A stretch of DNA of 64,000 nucleotides. It comes from Actinomycetota bacterium. Its GTDB lineage: Bacteria; Actinomycetota; Actinomycetes; Mycobacteriales; Mycobacteriaceae. Position numbers and translations under genes: made by a program. The stretch lies in contig JAFDWN010000030.1 of NCBI GenBank assembly GCA_018268465.1, positions 62,001-126,000 of the forward strand. Direction: 5' to 3'. Shown here piece after piece: positions 52,199 to 61,550 of the stretch; within the stretch, counting starts at the first letter, position 1; each line of letters begins with the position of its first letter. The notes under the pieces were generated by a model. That model was given only the letters and a program-made list of their open reading frames with translations, searched no databases and was not told the origin of the DNA.

Positions 52199-52959
52199 GC
52201 CGGCCCGCACCCTCGCACGCACTGGTGTTGCTGCGCCACGGCGAGAGCACCGCCAACGCGGCGGACACCTTCGGCGGATGGCTGGACTGTCCGCTCACCC
52301 CGCGCGGTCGCGAAGAGGCCGCCGCCGCCGCGCTGCTGATCCGAAACTCCGGCCTCACACCGGCGTCCATCCACACCTCAGTCCTCACCCGCGCCGTCGA
52401 CACCGCCGCCGTCGTCGCGCGGACAGCGGCGCCGCCCGACGTCAGCGTCAACCGCACCTGGCGCCTCAACGAACGTCACTACGGGCGGCTCGAGGGGCGG
52501 CGGCGCCGTGCGGTGCGCGAAGAGTTCGGCGACGAGTTGTTCGCGCAGTGGCGCCGGTCCTACGACCTGACCCCACCGGCCATCGACGCCGACGACCCGA
52601 CTCACCCGCGCCACGACGCCCGCTACCGCGGGGTGGATCCCGCCGACCTGCCGTCGGCCGAATCGCTGGCGGACGTGCGCCACCGCCTGCTTCCCTATTG
52701 GACCGAGACGATCGCCCCCGACCTGCGTGCCGGGCGCACTACTCTCGTTGTCGCGCACGGAAACTCGCTGCGAGCGCTGTGCATGGTTCTCGACTGCCTC
52801 ACACCGGAGGAGGTGCGCTCCCTGCACATCCCGACCGGCGTCCCATTGCGCTACGACCTCGACGCCACGATGACACCCGCCGTGCGCGGCGGCAGATATC
52901 TGGACCCGCGCCGCGCGGCGGCGGGCATCGCCGAGGTCGCGGCTCAAGGTACCCGCTGA
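52195..52959 (+). CDS. Phosphoglycerate mutase/histidine phosphatase
   Basis: A 254-residue 2,3-bisphosphoglycerate-dependent mutase-like enzyme: LLRHGESTANAADTFGGWLDCPLTPRGREEA (His nucleophile in RHG), LNERHYGRLEGRRRRAVREEFG, and VVAHGNSLRALCMVL (second His). Length and blocks fit GpmA rather than a small phosphatase. It overlaps rpiB by ATGA. In this setting it may be a second GpmA or a phosphatase for a sugar phosphate. It overlaps the convergent exporter by 16 bp. Confidence 0.85.
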   Translation: MSRPAPSHALVLLRHGESTANAADTFGGWLDCPLTPRGREEAAAAALLIRNSGLTPASIHTSVLTRAVDTAAVVARTAAPPDVSVNRTWRLNERHYGRLEGRRRRAVREEFGDELFAQWRRSYDLTPPAIDADDPTHPRHDARYRGVDPADLPSAESLADVRHRLLPYWTETIAPDLRAGRTTLVVAHGNSLRALCMVLDCLTPEEVRSLHIPTGVPLRYDLDATMTPAVRGGRYLDPRRAAAGIAEVAAQGTR

Positions 52960-54437
52960 TCCACCGCCGACCTGCGCTGCGGCGCGGGAGGTTCGTCGCC
53001 GGGGAACAAGTGCGCGACCCGCTCGATCGACCCACGGGCGCGACGTCCCGTCGTCAGTGCGGCGGCGATCAGGACGGCGAGGCCGAAACTCGCGATCACC
53101 CATACCGCCGCCCTGCTCGCGACAACGAATCCGGTGGGCAGCGGCCCGGCAAGTTGAGAGCTGAGAATCGATCCCGCAATGGCAACGCCGAGAGCCGTGC
53201 CCATCTGGCGGCTCGTGGTGGCGATGGCGGCCGCCACCCCGGCGTGACTGCGCGGCATCCCGGACACCGCTGTGTTGGTGATCGGCGCGTTGACCATGCC
53301 CTGGCCCACACCGAACACCAGGTAGCAGGCGAGCAGGTAGGCGATCGGGGTGTCGGCGCCCACCCGCAGCGTCATGAGGGCCGCGGCGCACACCATCACC
53401 CCAGCCACGAACAGCGAGGGCCGCGGGCCGTATGCGCCGACCAACCGGCCCGAGATCGGCGCACACACCAATATCGCGAGTCCCATCGGCAGAATGCTCA
53501 CCCCCGCCGCCATGGGTGAGAAGCCGCGCACCGTCTGCAGATACAGCGTGTTGAGGAACAGGAATCCGGCCAACGCCGCAAACGCGCAGGCGGCGATCAC
53601 CGTGGCGCCGGAGAACGGGACGCTGCGGAAGAAGCGGAGCTCGATCAACGGGTCGGCGCGCCGCGGCTCGTAGACCAGCAATACTGTCAGCGCGCACACC
53701 GACACGCACAGCAACGAAATCGTCTGCGCCGAGAGCCAACCCGCGTGTGGCGCCTCGATGATCGCGAAGACGAGGCTGGACAGCAGCGCGACAACGGCGA
53801 GCTGGCCGACGACGTCGATCCGGCGGGGATGCGGGGACCTCGATTCGGGCACGAAGATCGCCGTCGCCACCAGGGCGACGGCGACCACGGGGACATTGAT
53901 CCAGAAGATCGCCCGCCAGCCGACGAGTTCGACCAGAACACCGCCGATCGGCGGACCCAGCCCGATCGCGAGCCCGGATACCGCGCCCCACCAGCCGATC
54001 GCGCGGGCCCGCTCCTTGGGCACGGTGAAGGTGTTGGTGATGATGGACATCGCCACCGGATTGAGCATGGAGCCGCCGAGCGCCTGAACCATCCGGAATG
54101 CGATCAGCCACCCGGCCGACGGAGCGAGACTGCAGAGCAGCGAGCCGGCCGCGAACACCACCAGACCGGCCTGGAAGGTGCGGCGGCGCCCGACCCTGTC
54201 CGCGGTCGACCCCGAGAGCAACAGAAATCCGGCAAGTACGACCACGTAGGCGTCGATGGTCCACTGCAGCGCGGAAACCGGTGCGCCGAAATCCTTTCCG
54301 ATCGAGGGCAGCGCGACGTTGACGATCGTGGCGTCGAGACTGACGATGAACAGGCTCATGCAGCAGATCGCCAGCACCAGATATCGACGGCGGCGGTCCA
54401 CGACGCCGGATCGCACCGCGAGATTCCGGACGCGCAT
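52944..54437 (-). CDS. DHA2 family MFS drug exporter (EmrB/QacA type)
   Basis: A 497-residue protein with 14 helices predicted. DHA2 marks are LFIVSLDATIVNVALPSIGKDFGAPVSALQWTIDAYVV, GSTADRVGRRRTFQ (motif A) and AVSGLAIGLGPPIGGVLVELVGWRAIFWINVP (motif C). Proton-driven export of hydrophobic compounds is expected. A dyad upstream (54466-54487) shares sequence with the one at 49009, hinting at control by the same regulator. Confidence 0.9.
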   Translation of the reverse strand: MRVRNLAVRSGVVDRRRRYLVLAICCMSLFIVSLDATIVNVALPSIGKDFGAPVSALQWTIDAYVVVLAGFLLLSGSTADRVGRRRTFQAGLVVFAAGSLLCSLAPSAGWLIAFRMVQALGGSMLNPVAMSIITNTFTVPKERARAIGWWGAVSGLAIGLGPPIGGVLVELVGWRAIFWINVPVVAVALVATAIFVPESRSPHPRRIDVVGQLAVVALLSSLVFAIIEAPHAGWLSAQTISLLCVSVCALTVLLVYEPRRADPLIELRFFRSVPFSGATVIAACAFAALAGFLFLNTLYLQTVRGFSPMAAGVSILPMGLAILVCAPISGRLVGAYGPRPSLFVAGVMVCAAALMTLRVGADTPIAYLLACYLVFGVGQGMVNAPITNTAVSGMPRSHAGVAAAIATTSRQMGTALGVAIAGSILSSQLAGPLPTGFVVASRAAVWVIASFGLAVLIAAALTTGRRARGSIERVAHLFPGDEPPAPQRRSAVDQRVP

Positions 54438-54465
54438 CTGGCGATGCTAGCCGGGCAGCCCCCCA

Positions 54466-54487
54466 ATTGCCAGACCATCATGCCAAT
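54466..54487. promoter_or_regulatory. Dyad before the DHA2 exporter gene
   Basis: ATTGCCA-N8-TGCCAAT has 7-bp arms with one mismatch, about 30 bp upstream of the exporter start. On the minus strand it begins TTGGCATGATGGTC, matching the start of the 49009 element at 13 of 14 positions. Confidence 0.45.
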
Positions 54488-54522
54488 GGCGAACCTGGCG
54501 CGGCAGCGTCCCGGGTTGACGC

Positions 54523-55341
54523 TCAGCGCTTGCGTGCCACCACGAGCAGATACTCCCACTGCATGCCCGGCGTGCCGGCGAGTGCGCTGTCCCCGAGCCC
54601 GGCGATGTCGGCATCCAGGGCGGACACCCGATCGGGGTCACCGGCGATCCCGCGGTAGGCCGCGATGGTCGGCCCGTAGTTGGCCTTGAAGTAGTCACGG
54701 AACGCCGCGCCGTCGGCGAACCTGTCGACCGCCAGCGTGCGCCGCTCGATCGCCACGTCCTCGACCCGGTCACCCAGCAGCGTCGCGACATGGTGCTCGT
54801 CGCCCCACCGGGGCGGCGGCGAGACGCCGGCAGGCGGCGCCGGAACGTAGGGCTTCATCGTGGCGAAGAGCTGACCGATGAAACCCTCTGGCGTCCAGCT
54901 GATCAGCCCGATGGTGCCGCCCGGCCGGCACACCCGCACCAATTCGTCCGCCGACTGCTGATGGTGCGGGGCGAACATCACTCCGATGCACGACAGCACC
55001 GCGTCGAAGGCGTCGTCCTCGAAGGGCAGCGCCTCGGCGTTGGCTTCCCGCCATTCGACCGCGACGCCGCGTTCGACGGACAGCCGGCGACCACGCTCGA
55101 CCAGTTCGGGGCACAGATCGGTGGCCACGACCTGCGCGCCCGCGGCTGCCGCCGGGATGGCCGCGTTGCCGGTGCCCGCCGCGACGTCGAGCACGCGGTC
55201 GCCGGCGCGCACCCCGGCGGCGTCCACCAGCACCCGCCCCAGCGGGGCCACCACCTCGGCGGCGATCGTGCTGTAGTCGCCGAGCGCCCACAAGGCGCGG
55301 TGTTTCGCCTCGAGCTCGCGGTCGAGTGCCACAGCGTTCAT
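54523..55341 (-). CDS. SAM-dependent methyltransferase (class I)
   Basis: A 272-residue UbiE/Methyltransf_11-like enzyme. SAM-binding motif I is VLDVAAGTGNAAIPAAAAGAQVVATD (~51-76), then ANAEALPFEDDAFDAVLSCIGVMFAPHHQQSADELVRVCRPGG. ATG 55341 has AAGGAG. It is divergent from an HxlR regulator, which may control it. The acceptor is unknown. Confidence 0.87.
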   Translation of the reverse strand: MNAVALDRELEAKHRALWALGDYSTIAAEVVAPLGRVLVDAAGVRAGDRVLDVAAGTGNAAIPAAAAGAQVVATDLCPELVERGRRLSVERGVAVEWREANAEALPFEDDAFDAVLSCIGVMFAPHHQQSADELVRVCRPGGTIGLISWTPEGFIGQLFATMKPYVPAPPAGVSPPPRWGDEHHVATLLGDRVEDVAIERRTLAVDRFADGAAFRDYFKANYGPTIAAYRGIAGDPDRVSALDADIAGLGDSALAGTPGMQWEYLLVVARKR

Positions 55342-55404
55342 CACGTACTCCTTCGTAGCAGGTCAATCCATCGTCGCGCCCGCGGGGAGTGCGATCCAGT
55401 GCCA

Positions 55405-55436
55405 GATCTGTACCGCCACCGGTTCTGGATCTGTAC
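55405..55436. promoter_or_regulatory. Direct repeat in the methyltransferase/HxlR gap
   Basis: GATCTGTAC occurs at 55405-55413 and 55428-55436, 23 bp apart, in the divergent gap. It may be paired half-sites for the HxlR regulator. Confidence 0.4.
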
Positions 55437-55492
55437 TAGGCACCGCGGTTACGGGACCATGGAAGGCGAATGGCGCAGACGGAGGTGGGCAC

Positions 55493-56167
55493 GTGTCCGG
55501 ATACGGTCAGTTCTGCCCCGTCGCCAAGGCGATGGAACTCCTCGACGAACGCTGGACCCTGCTGGTGGTGCGTGAGCTGCTACTGGGCAGCAGGCACTTC
55601 AACGACCTGCGGCGCGGCGTGCCGAAGATGTCGCCGGCGCTGCTGTCCAAACGGCTGAAGTCGCTGGCGCGCGCCGGGGTGGTCGAGCGTGACGAGAGCG
55701 ACGGCCGCACCACCTACTCGCTGACACCGTGCGGCCGGGAACTCGCCGTGGTCGTCGACGCCCTGGGCGCATGGGGTGTGCGCTGGATCGGCGAACTCGG
55801 CGACGACGACCTCGATCCGCACCTGCTGATGTGGGACATCCGCCGCACCATTCCGATCGACACGTGGCCGAGATCGCGCACCACACTGGCGTTTCGCCTC
55901 GGCGGCGTCACCCCCAAGGCGTCGCGCTGGTGGGTGGTGGTGGCCGACGGCGAAGCCGACATCTGCGACGTCGATCCTGGCTACGAGGTTTCGGGCACCG
56001 TCGAGACGAGCCTGCTCACCCTGACCCGCATCTGGCGCGGCGACGTCGGCTGGTCCCGCGCGCTGCTCGACGGATCGGTGTCGGTGTCCGGCCCGGCCGA
56101 GGTGCGCCGCGCGATCCCGTCCTGGATCGGGCAGGGCTCGTCGGCGGCGGTGCCCCGTCCGGCCTGA
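55493..56167 (+). CDS. HxlR regulator with C-terminal SCP2-like domain
   Basis: A 224-residue protein. Residues 1-105 are an HxlR winged helix (CPVAKAMELLDERWTLLVVRELLLG; FNDLRRGVPKMSPALLSKRLKSLARAGVV), with Cys8 in the redox position. Residues ~115-215 resemble a sterol-carrier (SCP2-like) pocket (TLAFRLGGVTPKASRWWVVVADGEADICDVDPGYEVSGTVETSLLTLTRIWRGDVGW), so it may sense a lipid. GTG 55493 has GGAGGTGGG. It is divergent from the methyltransferase. Confidence 0.82.
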   Translation: MSGYGQFCPVAKAMELLDERWTLLVVRELLLGSRHFNDLRRGVPKMSPALLSKRLKSLARAGVVERDESDGRTTYSLTPCGRELAVVVDALGAWGVRWIGELGDDDLDPHLLMWDIRRTIPIDTWPRSRTTLAFRLGGVTPKASRWWVVVADGEADICDVDPGYEVSGTVETSLLTLTRIWRGDVGWSRALLDGSVSVSGPAEVRRAIPSWIGQGSSAAVPRPA

Positions 56168-56174
56168 GATCCCT

Positions 56175-57911
56175 TCAGTCCAGGATGCGGCGCGCGACGT
56201 TGGTGGTCATGAGGTCGAGCAGTTCGTCACCGCGGCCGGCGAGGATGGTCCGGATCGCATACAGCGAGAAGCCCTTTGCCTGTTCGACGGTGATGGCCGG
56301 GGGTATCGACAGCTCCTGGCGGGCGGTGACGACGTCGACGACGGCGGGACCGTCGTAGGCGAACGCGGCGGTCAGCGCGGCGTCCAGATCGCCGGGTTGC
56401 TCCACCCTCCTGCCGAACACACCCATCGCCTCGGCGACCGCGGCGAAACTCGGGTTGACCAGCTCGGTGCCGAAGGTGACGATCCCCGCCGCCTTCATCT
56501 CCAGTTCGACGAAGTTCAGCGACGAGTTGTTGAACACGATCACCTTGACCGGCAACCGGTTCTGGATGAGCGTGATCAACTCGCCGAACATCATGGTCAG
56601 TCCGCCGTCGCCGGCAAGGGCCACCACTTGGCGGCCGCGATAGGCGGTCTGCGCACCGATGGCCAGGGGCAACGCACACGCCATGGTGCCGTGGTTGAAG
56701 GAACCGAGCAGCCTGCGCCGGCCGTTCATGGTCAGGTACCGCGCCGCCCACACCACCGGCGAGCCGACGTCACAGGTGAACACCGCGTCATCGGAGGCGA
56801 TCTTATTGGCTTGCGCTGCAACATATTCCGGCCTGATCGGGGTGCGGTCGCGATCGTTGACGGCCAGTTCGTCGAGGCGGTGGCGGGTTTTGGCGTAATG
56901 ACGCAGCGAGCGGTCCAGGTGCAGCCGGTCGTACTTCTGGCGCAGCAGCGGCTGCAGCGCGGTCAGCGTGTCCTTGACGGTGCCGAGCAGGCCCAGGTCG
57001 ATCGGGGTGCGCCTGCCGAGGTTGCGGCCGCGGATGTCGACCTGGATGACGGTGGCGCCCTGTGGATAGAACTGCTGATACGGGAAGTCGGTGCCCAGCA
57101 TCAGCAGCACGTCGGCCTCTTTGATCGCCTTGTATCCCGACGCGAAACCCAGCAGGCCGGTCATCCCGACGTCGAAGGGGTTGTCGTATTCGATGAATTC
57201 CTTGCCGCGCAGCGCATGCACGATCGGCGCGTTGAGGGTCGCCGCCAACGCCACCAGCTCGTCGTGGGCACCGGCGACGCCGGCACCGCCGAGGATGGTG
57301 ACATTCTCGGCTTGGTTGAGAATGGCCGCCGCCCGGCGCAGCGACTCGTCGTCGGGCCGCACGACGGAGCGGGTCGCCACGACCGGACGCGACAACCATC
57401 CCGACGGGTCGGATTTCTGCAGGAAGATCTCGCCGGGGATGACGACGACGGCGACGCCGTTCTCCTCGACGGCCGCGCGCATGGCCATCTCGAGGACCCG
57501 CGGCGCCATCTCCGGGGTGCTCACCAGCTCGCAGTAGACGCTGCAGTCGCGGAACAGATCCTGCGGATGGGTTTCCTGGAAGTACTCCGAGCCGATCTCG
57601 CCGCGCGGGATGTGCGCGGCGATGGCGAGCACCGGAACCCGGCTGCGCTGGGCGTCGAACAGGCCGTTGATCAGGTGCAGGTTGCCGGGGCCGCAGCTGC
57701 CCGCGCACACCGCGAGCGCCCCGGTCAGCGCGGCGTCGGCGGCCGCGGCGAAGGCCGCCGTCTCCTCATGTCTGACGTGCTCCCATGTGACATCGCCGGA
57801 GCGCCGGAGCGCGTCGGTGAATCCGTTGAGGCTGTCCCCCGGCAGGCCGTACACCCGCCGCACACCGCTGATCCTCAGCGCGGACACCACGTCGTCGGCG
57901 ACAGTCGCCAT
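56175..57911 (-). CDS. Thiamine-diphosphate enzyme, pyruvate oxidase/dehydrogenase (PoxB-like)
   Basis: A 578-residue three-domain TPP enzyme: the catalytic Glu in HVRHEETAAFAAAADAALTG, a central FAD-binding region (ILGGAGVAGAHDELVALA), and the TPP motif AGDGGLTMMFGELITLIQNRLPVKVIVFNNSSLNF. The layout fits PoxB (pyruvate to acetate and CO2, passing electrons to quinone) better than acetolactate synthase. No amphipathic PoxB-type C-terminal membrane helix is obvious. ATG 57911 has GGGAGG. Confidence 0.85.
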   Translation of the reverse strand: MATVADDVVSALRISGVRRVYGLPGDSLNGFTDALRRSGDVTWEHVRHEETAAFAAAADAALTGALAVCAGSCGPGNLHLINGLFDAQRSRVPVLAIAAHIPRGEIGSEYFQETHPQDLFRDCSVYCELVSTPEMAPRVLEMAMRAAVEENGVAVVVIPGEIFLQKSDPSGWLSRPVVATRSVVRPDDESLRRAAAILNQAENVTILGGAGVAGAHDELVALAATLNAPIVHALRGKEFIEYDNPFDVGMTGLLGFASGYKAIKEADVLLMLGTDFPYQQFYPQGATVIQVDIRGRNLGRRTPIDLGLLGTVKDTLTALQPLLRQKYDRLHLDRSLRHYAKTRHRLDELAVNDRDRTPIRPEYVAAQANKIASDDAVFTCDVGSPVVWAARYLTMNGRRRLLGSFNHGTMACALPLAIGAQTAYRGRQVVALAGDGGLTMMFGELITLIQNRLPVKVIVFNNSSLNFVELEMKAAGIVTFGTELVNPSFAAVAEAMGVFGRRVEQPGDLDAALTAAFAYDGPAVVDVVTARQELSIPPAITVEQAKGFSLYAIRTILAGRGDELLDLMTTNVARRILD

Positions 57912-58039
57912 CGCCACCTCCCTCATGCGATTTCGGTGCGCTTCCGTGCGTTCGGCGCCGGCCTTGCGCGCCGAACTCACTGTACGTGGACATGATTCCG
58001 TAAGAGTTTCCGCGCGCAACCCGCAGTACCTTGGGCGGC

Positions 58040-59587
58040 ATGGCCGAACCGTCGCAGAGTTCGCGTGGGCTGTACGGCGTCGCCGCTGCCGCCGTCGCCC
58101 TCGGTGTCACCCAGTTGCTGGCCGTACCGTTCGGCCCGCGCGCCGACGCCCGCACCGCCGTCGGCTCGGCCGTCATCGATCTGACTCCCGGCCCGGTCAA
58201 GGAGGGGGCGATCCAGCTCTTCGGCACCGCCGACAAGCTGGTGCTCACGATCGCCGTGCTCATGGTCATCGCGGTGATCGCGGCGCTCACCGGTGCCCGC
58301 GAAACCCGCACCCGCCCCGTGGGCAGCGCCGCGATCGCAGTCGCCGGCGTCGCCGGATGCGCCGCGGTGCTGTCCCGCGCGGGTGCGACGGTGCTCGACA
58401 TCGTTCCGACCGTCGTGGGCACGCTGTGCGGAATCGCGGTACTGCGCTTGCTCGTTTCGGGCCGCGTCACCGATCGGCACGGCGCGGGCACACCCGATGC
58501 GCCCGATCCCGGCCGACGCAGTTCACTGCTGACCCTCGGACTGCTGGCGGTGGGTGCGCTCAGCGGCGTGGGCGGTGTGGTGCTGTCGCGCCTGGCGTCC
58601 TCGGTGTCCGCTGACCGCGACGCGTTCACGCTGCCCCGGGTGGACGCCGTCGCTCCCCCCGTCCCACCGGCAGTGCAGCCGAAAGGTGTTGCGCTTCCTT
58701 CGTTTATCACACCGAATGCCGACTTCTACCGTATCGACACCGCATTGACGGTGCCCCAGCTGTCGCGCGCGGACTGGCGGTTGAAGATCCACGGCATGGT
58801 GGATCGGGAGGTCACATACACATTCGACGACCTCGACCGCTTCGGCGCGGTCGAGAGGTTGGTGACGCTGACGTGCGTATCCAATCCGGTCGGCGGGGAT
58901 CTGATCTCGAACGCGGCCTGGACGGGGTATCTGACACGAGATCTGCTCGCCGAGGCCGGAATCCACCCGGATGCCGACATGGTCCTGTCCACGTCGATCG
59001 ACGGTTTCACCGCGGGCACGCCCGTGGAGGCGCTCACCGACGACCGCGGGTCGCTGCTGGCGGTCGGGATGAACGGCGCACCGCTGCCCACCGAACACGG
59101 TTACCCCGCCCGACTGGTGGTGCCCGGCCTGTACGGGTATGTCTCGGCGACGAAATGGGTGGTCGACCTTGAGCTGACCCGCTTCGACCGCGCCGAGGCG
59201 TACTGGACGCGGCTGGGCTGGTCCCCGCTCGGCCCGATCAAGACCCAGTCGCGCATCGACGTTCCCCGAAGCGGCCAGGACGTGGCGCGCGGCCCGGTGA
59301 CCTTCGGCGGCGTCGCGTGGGCGCAGAACCGCGGGGTGCGCGCGGTCGAGGTGCGCATCGACGGACCCGACCGGCAGGGCGAATGGCAGCCCGCCGGATT
59401 GGGCGCCGCCTACGCCGATGACACCTGGCGGCTGTGGAGTGTCGGCTGGACTGCCACCGACACCGGACTGCACACCATCACCGTGCGGGCCACCGACAAC
59501 ACCGGCGCGGTGCAGACCTCCGAGCAGGCCGCACCCACCCCCGACGGCGCCACCGGCTGGCACAGTGTCACCTTCGCGGTCAAATAA
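58040..59587 (+). CDS. Membrane-anchored molybdopterin oxidoreductase (sulfite-oxidase fold)
   Basis: A 515-residue protein. Residues ~1-190 hold several hydrophobic helices ([50 protein letters not shown]). Residues ~220-400 are the Mo-cofactor domain with the Mo-ligand Cys279 in [12 protein letters not shown], and ~405-515 the Mo-co dimerisation domain. There is no heme domain. Similar proteins are found widely in actinobacteria; substrate unknown. ATG 58040 was preferred to TTG 58031. Confidence 0.87.
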   Translation: MAEPSQSSRGLYGVAAAAVALGVTQLLAVPFGPRADARTAVGSAVIDLTPGPVKEGAIQLFGTADKLVLTIAVLMVIAVIAALTGARETRTRPVGSAAIAVAGVAGCAAVLSRAGATVLDIVPTVVGTLCGIAVLRLLVSGRVTDRHGAGTPDAPDPGRRSSLLTLGLLAVGALSGVGGVVLSRLASSVSADRDAFTLPRVDAVAPPVPPAVQPKGVALPSFITPNADFYRIDTALTVPQLSRADWRLKIHGMVDREVTYTFDDLDRFGAVERLVTLTCVSNPVGGDLISNAAWTGYLTRDLLAEAGIHPDADMVLSTSIDGFTAGTPVEALTDDRGSLLAVGMNGAPLPTEHGYPARLVVPGLYGYVSATKWVVDLELTRFDRAEAYWTRLGWSPLGPIKTQSRIDVPRSGQDVARGPVTFGGVAWAQNRGVRAVEVRIDGPDRQGEWQPAGLGAAYADDTWRLWSVGWTATDTGLHTITVRATDNTGAVQTSEQAAPTPDGATGWHSVTFAVK

Positions 59588-59590
59588 CCC

Positions 59591-59628
59591 CACCCTCACC
59601 CCCACCCTCACCCTCACCCTCACCCCCC
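59591..59628. repeat. CACCCT-type hexamer microsatellite
   Basis: An imperfect tandem run of CACCCT/CACCCC units begins 4 bp after the oxidoreductase stop. It is likely to vary in length between strains. Confidence 0.7.
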
Positions 59629-59629
59629 C

Positions 59630-59691
59630 GCCGAGCGTGCGTGTCTGCAGGCGACACGCCACGCGCAGAGCGAAGTTTGCGCACGCTCGGC
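59630..59691. repeat. Nested inverted repeat between oxidoreductase and ligB
   Basis: GCCGAGCGTGCG (59630-59641) is exactly complementary to CGCACGCTCGGC (59680-59691). Inside the loop lies a second hairpin, GTGTC-TGCAGGC-GACAC. It could be a terminator for the upstream gene or a copy of a short palindromic intergenic repeat. Confidence 0.6.
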
Positions 59692-59772
59692 CCAGAGATA
59701 GGGGGCCCGGGCCACCCAGGAACCACCCTCGCCATCCCACGGCATGTCGGAGTGCCATGCCACCCTGGGGGC

Positions 59773-61320
59773 ATGCTGCTGGTCGACGTCGCCACCGCGT
59801 CCACCGACGTCGGCGCGACGTCCGCCCGCGGGGCCAAGATCGCCCGCATCGCCGGCCTGCTGAGTTCGGCCCGCAACGAGGGCGATCCGGCCGTGGTCGC
59901 GATCCTGGTGTCCTGGCTGTCCGGGGAGTTGCCGCAACGCCAGATCGGGGTGGGCTGGGCGGCGTTGCGTTCGCTGCCGCCGCCCGCTGGGGAGCCGACG
60001 CTGACGGTGCACGCGACCGACGCCGCACTGTCGGAGGTCGGGGCGGTCGCGGGCCCCGGCTCGAAGGCCCGCCGGGCGGGGCTGGTCGACGCCCTCTTCG
60101 CGGCGGCAACCGCCGCCGAGCAGATCTTCCTGCGGCGGCTGCTGAGCGGAGAGCTGCGCCAGGGCGCGCTGGCCGGGGTGATGGCCGACGCGGTTGCCAA
60201 GGCCGCCGGAATCCCACCGGCCGATGTGCGGCGCGCGGCCATGCTGGCCGGTGATCTGGCGCCGGTCGCCGCGGCGGCGCTGGCGGGTGGCGCGCCGGCA
60301 CTGGCGCAGTTCACCCTGACCGTGGGTACGCCGGTGGGACCGATGCTGGCCCAGACCGCCTCCGGCGTCACCGACGCACTCGAACGCCTCGGCGGCACGG
60401 CGATTCTCGAGGCGAAGCTGGATGGCGCCCGGGTGCAGATCCACCGCAGTGGGGATCGGGTGTCGGTGTTCACCCGCAGCCTCGACGACGTGACCGCCCG
60501 GCTGCCCGAGGTCGTCGAGGCGGCACTGGAGCTGCCGGTGACAGATCTGATCGCCGACGCCGAGGCCATCGCGCTGCGCCCCGACCTGCGCCCGCACCGA
60601 TTCCAGGTCACCGCGTCACGATTCGGACGGACCGCCGACGTCGCCGCGGCGTACGCCGCCCAGCCGCTGTCGGTCTTCGTCTTCGACCTGTTGCATGTCG
60701 ACGGCGAGGACCTGGTGGACCGCCCCGCCGAGGAACGGATCGCCGCGCTCGACGCGATCGTGCCGGCCGGGGGGCGGGTGCAGCGGCTCGTCACGTCGGA
60801 CCCGGAGGCTGCCCAGCGCTTCCTGGACGTGACGCTGGCGGCCGGGCACGAGGGTGTGATGGCCAAGGCGCCCGCGTCACCGTACGAGGCCGGCCGCCGC
60901 GGGGCGGGTTGGTTGAAGGTGAAGCCGGTGCACACCCTGGACCTTGTGGTGCTGGCCGTGGAGTGGGGTTCGGGCCGGCGCACCGGCAAACTGTCCAACA
61001 TCCACCTCGGTGCGCGCGATCCCGACGCCGGTGGTTTCGTCATGCTCGGCAAGACGTTCAAGGGGATGACGGACGCGATGCTGACGTGGCAGACCGCCCG
61101 ATTCCTCGAATTGGCCGTGGGCGACACCAGCGGATATGTCGTCACGGTGCGTCCCGAGCAGGTGGTCGAGGTCGCCTTCGACGGGGTGCAACGCTCGTCG
61201 CGTTATTCCGGCGGTATGGCGCTGCGATTCGCGCGGGTCCTGCGCTACCGCGACGACAAGGGCCCGGCCGAGGCGGACACCGTCGCCGCCGTGCGCGCGC
61301 TGTTCGACCGCGCGGACTGA
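59773..61320 (+). CDS. ligB: ATP-dependent DNA ligase LigB
   Basis: A 515-residue ligase equivalent to Rv3062. An N-terminal helical DNA-binding domain (1-190) precedes the nucleotidyltransferase motif [14 protein letters not shown] with Lys215 as the adenylated residue, then VFTRS (Ia/III), [13 protein letters not shown] (IIIa), EGVMAKA (IV) and WLKVKP (V), and an OB domain. It seals nicks with ATP; mycobacteria also have essential NAD-dependent LigA, so LigB is dispensable in known species. ATG 59773 was chosen. Confidence 0.93.
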   Translation: MLLVDVATASTDVGATSARGAKIARIAGLLSSARNEGDPAVVAILVSWLSGELPQRQIGVGWAALRSLPPPAGEPTLTVHATDAALSEVGAVAGPGSKARRAGLVDALFAAATAAEQIFLRRLLSGELRQGALAGVMADAVAKAAGIPPADVRRAAMLAGDLAPVAAAALAGGAPALAQFTLTVGTPVGPMLAQTASGVTDALERLGGTAILEAKLDGARVQIHRSGDRVSVFTRSLDDVTARLPEVVEAALELPVTDLIADAEAIALRPDLRPHRFQVTASRFGRTADVAAAYAAQPLSVFVFDLLHVDGEDLVDRPAEERIAALDAIVPAGGRVQRLVTSDPEAAQRFLDVTLAAGHEGVMAKAPASPYEAGRRGAGWLKVKPVHTLDLVVLAVEWGSGRRTGKLSNIHLGARDPDAGGFVMLGKTFKGMTDAMLTWQTARFLELAVGDTSGYVVTVRPEQVVEVAFDGVQRSSRYSGGMALRFARVLRYRDDKGPAEADTVAAVRALFDRAD

Positions 61321-61550
61321 CCGGCGCTCGGCCAAACCTTCGGGCGGCGCGTGACGTCGCGGCCGCACCGGCCCACCGCGAACGCGCCTCACCAACAGTT
61401 CACATTCCCGATGCCGACACGACACCGTCAATTCATCTTCCAAGACGCCAAAGTCCTTGGGTAACAGCCCTGTACCGCGACCACGCGATTTGTTCGATAA
61501 GCTGCGGCGCCCGACACGGCAAACACCTCACCGAAGAGAAGGAGTACCGC
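61321..61550. other. 230-bp gap upstream of mgtE
   Basis: No gene or clear terminator. The stretch 61380-61450 is AT-richer than its surroundings and probably holds the mgtE promoter. No convincing M-box magnesium riboswitch was recognised by eye. Confidence 0.4.

Noticed and set aside
59591-59628. CRISPR-like repeats
   Set aside because: The units are 6-bp tandem repeats without spacers and no cas genes are present.
61321-61550. Magnesium riboswitch (M-box) before mgtE
   Set aside because: I could not find the conserved M-box core by eye. A covariance-model search would decide it.
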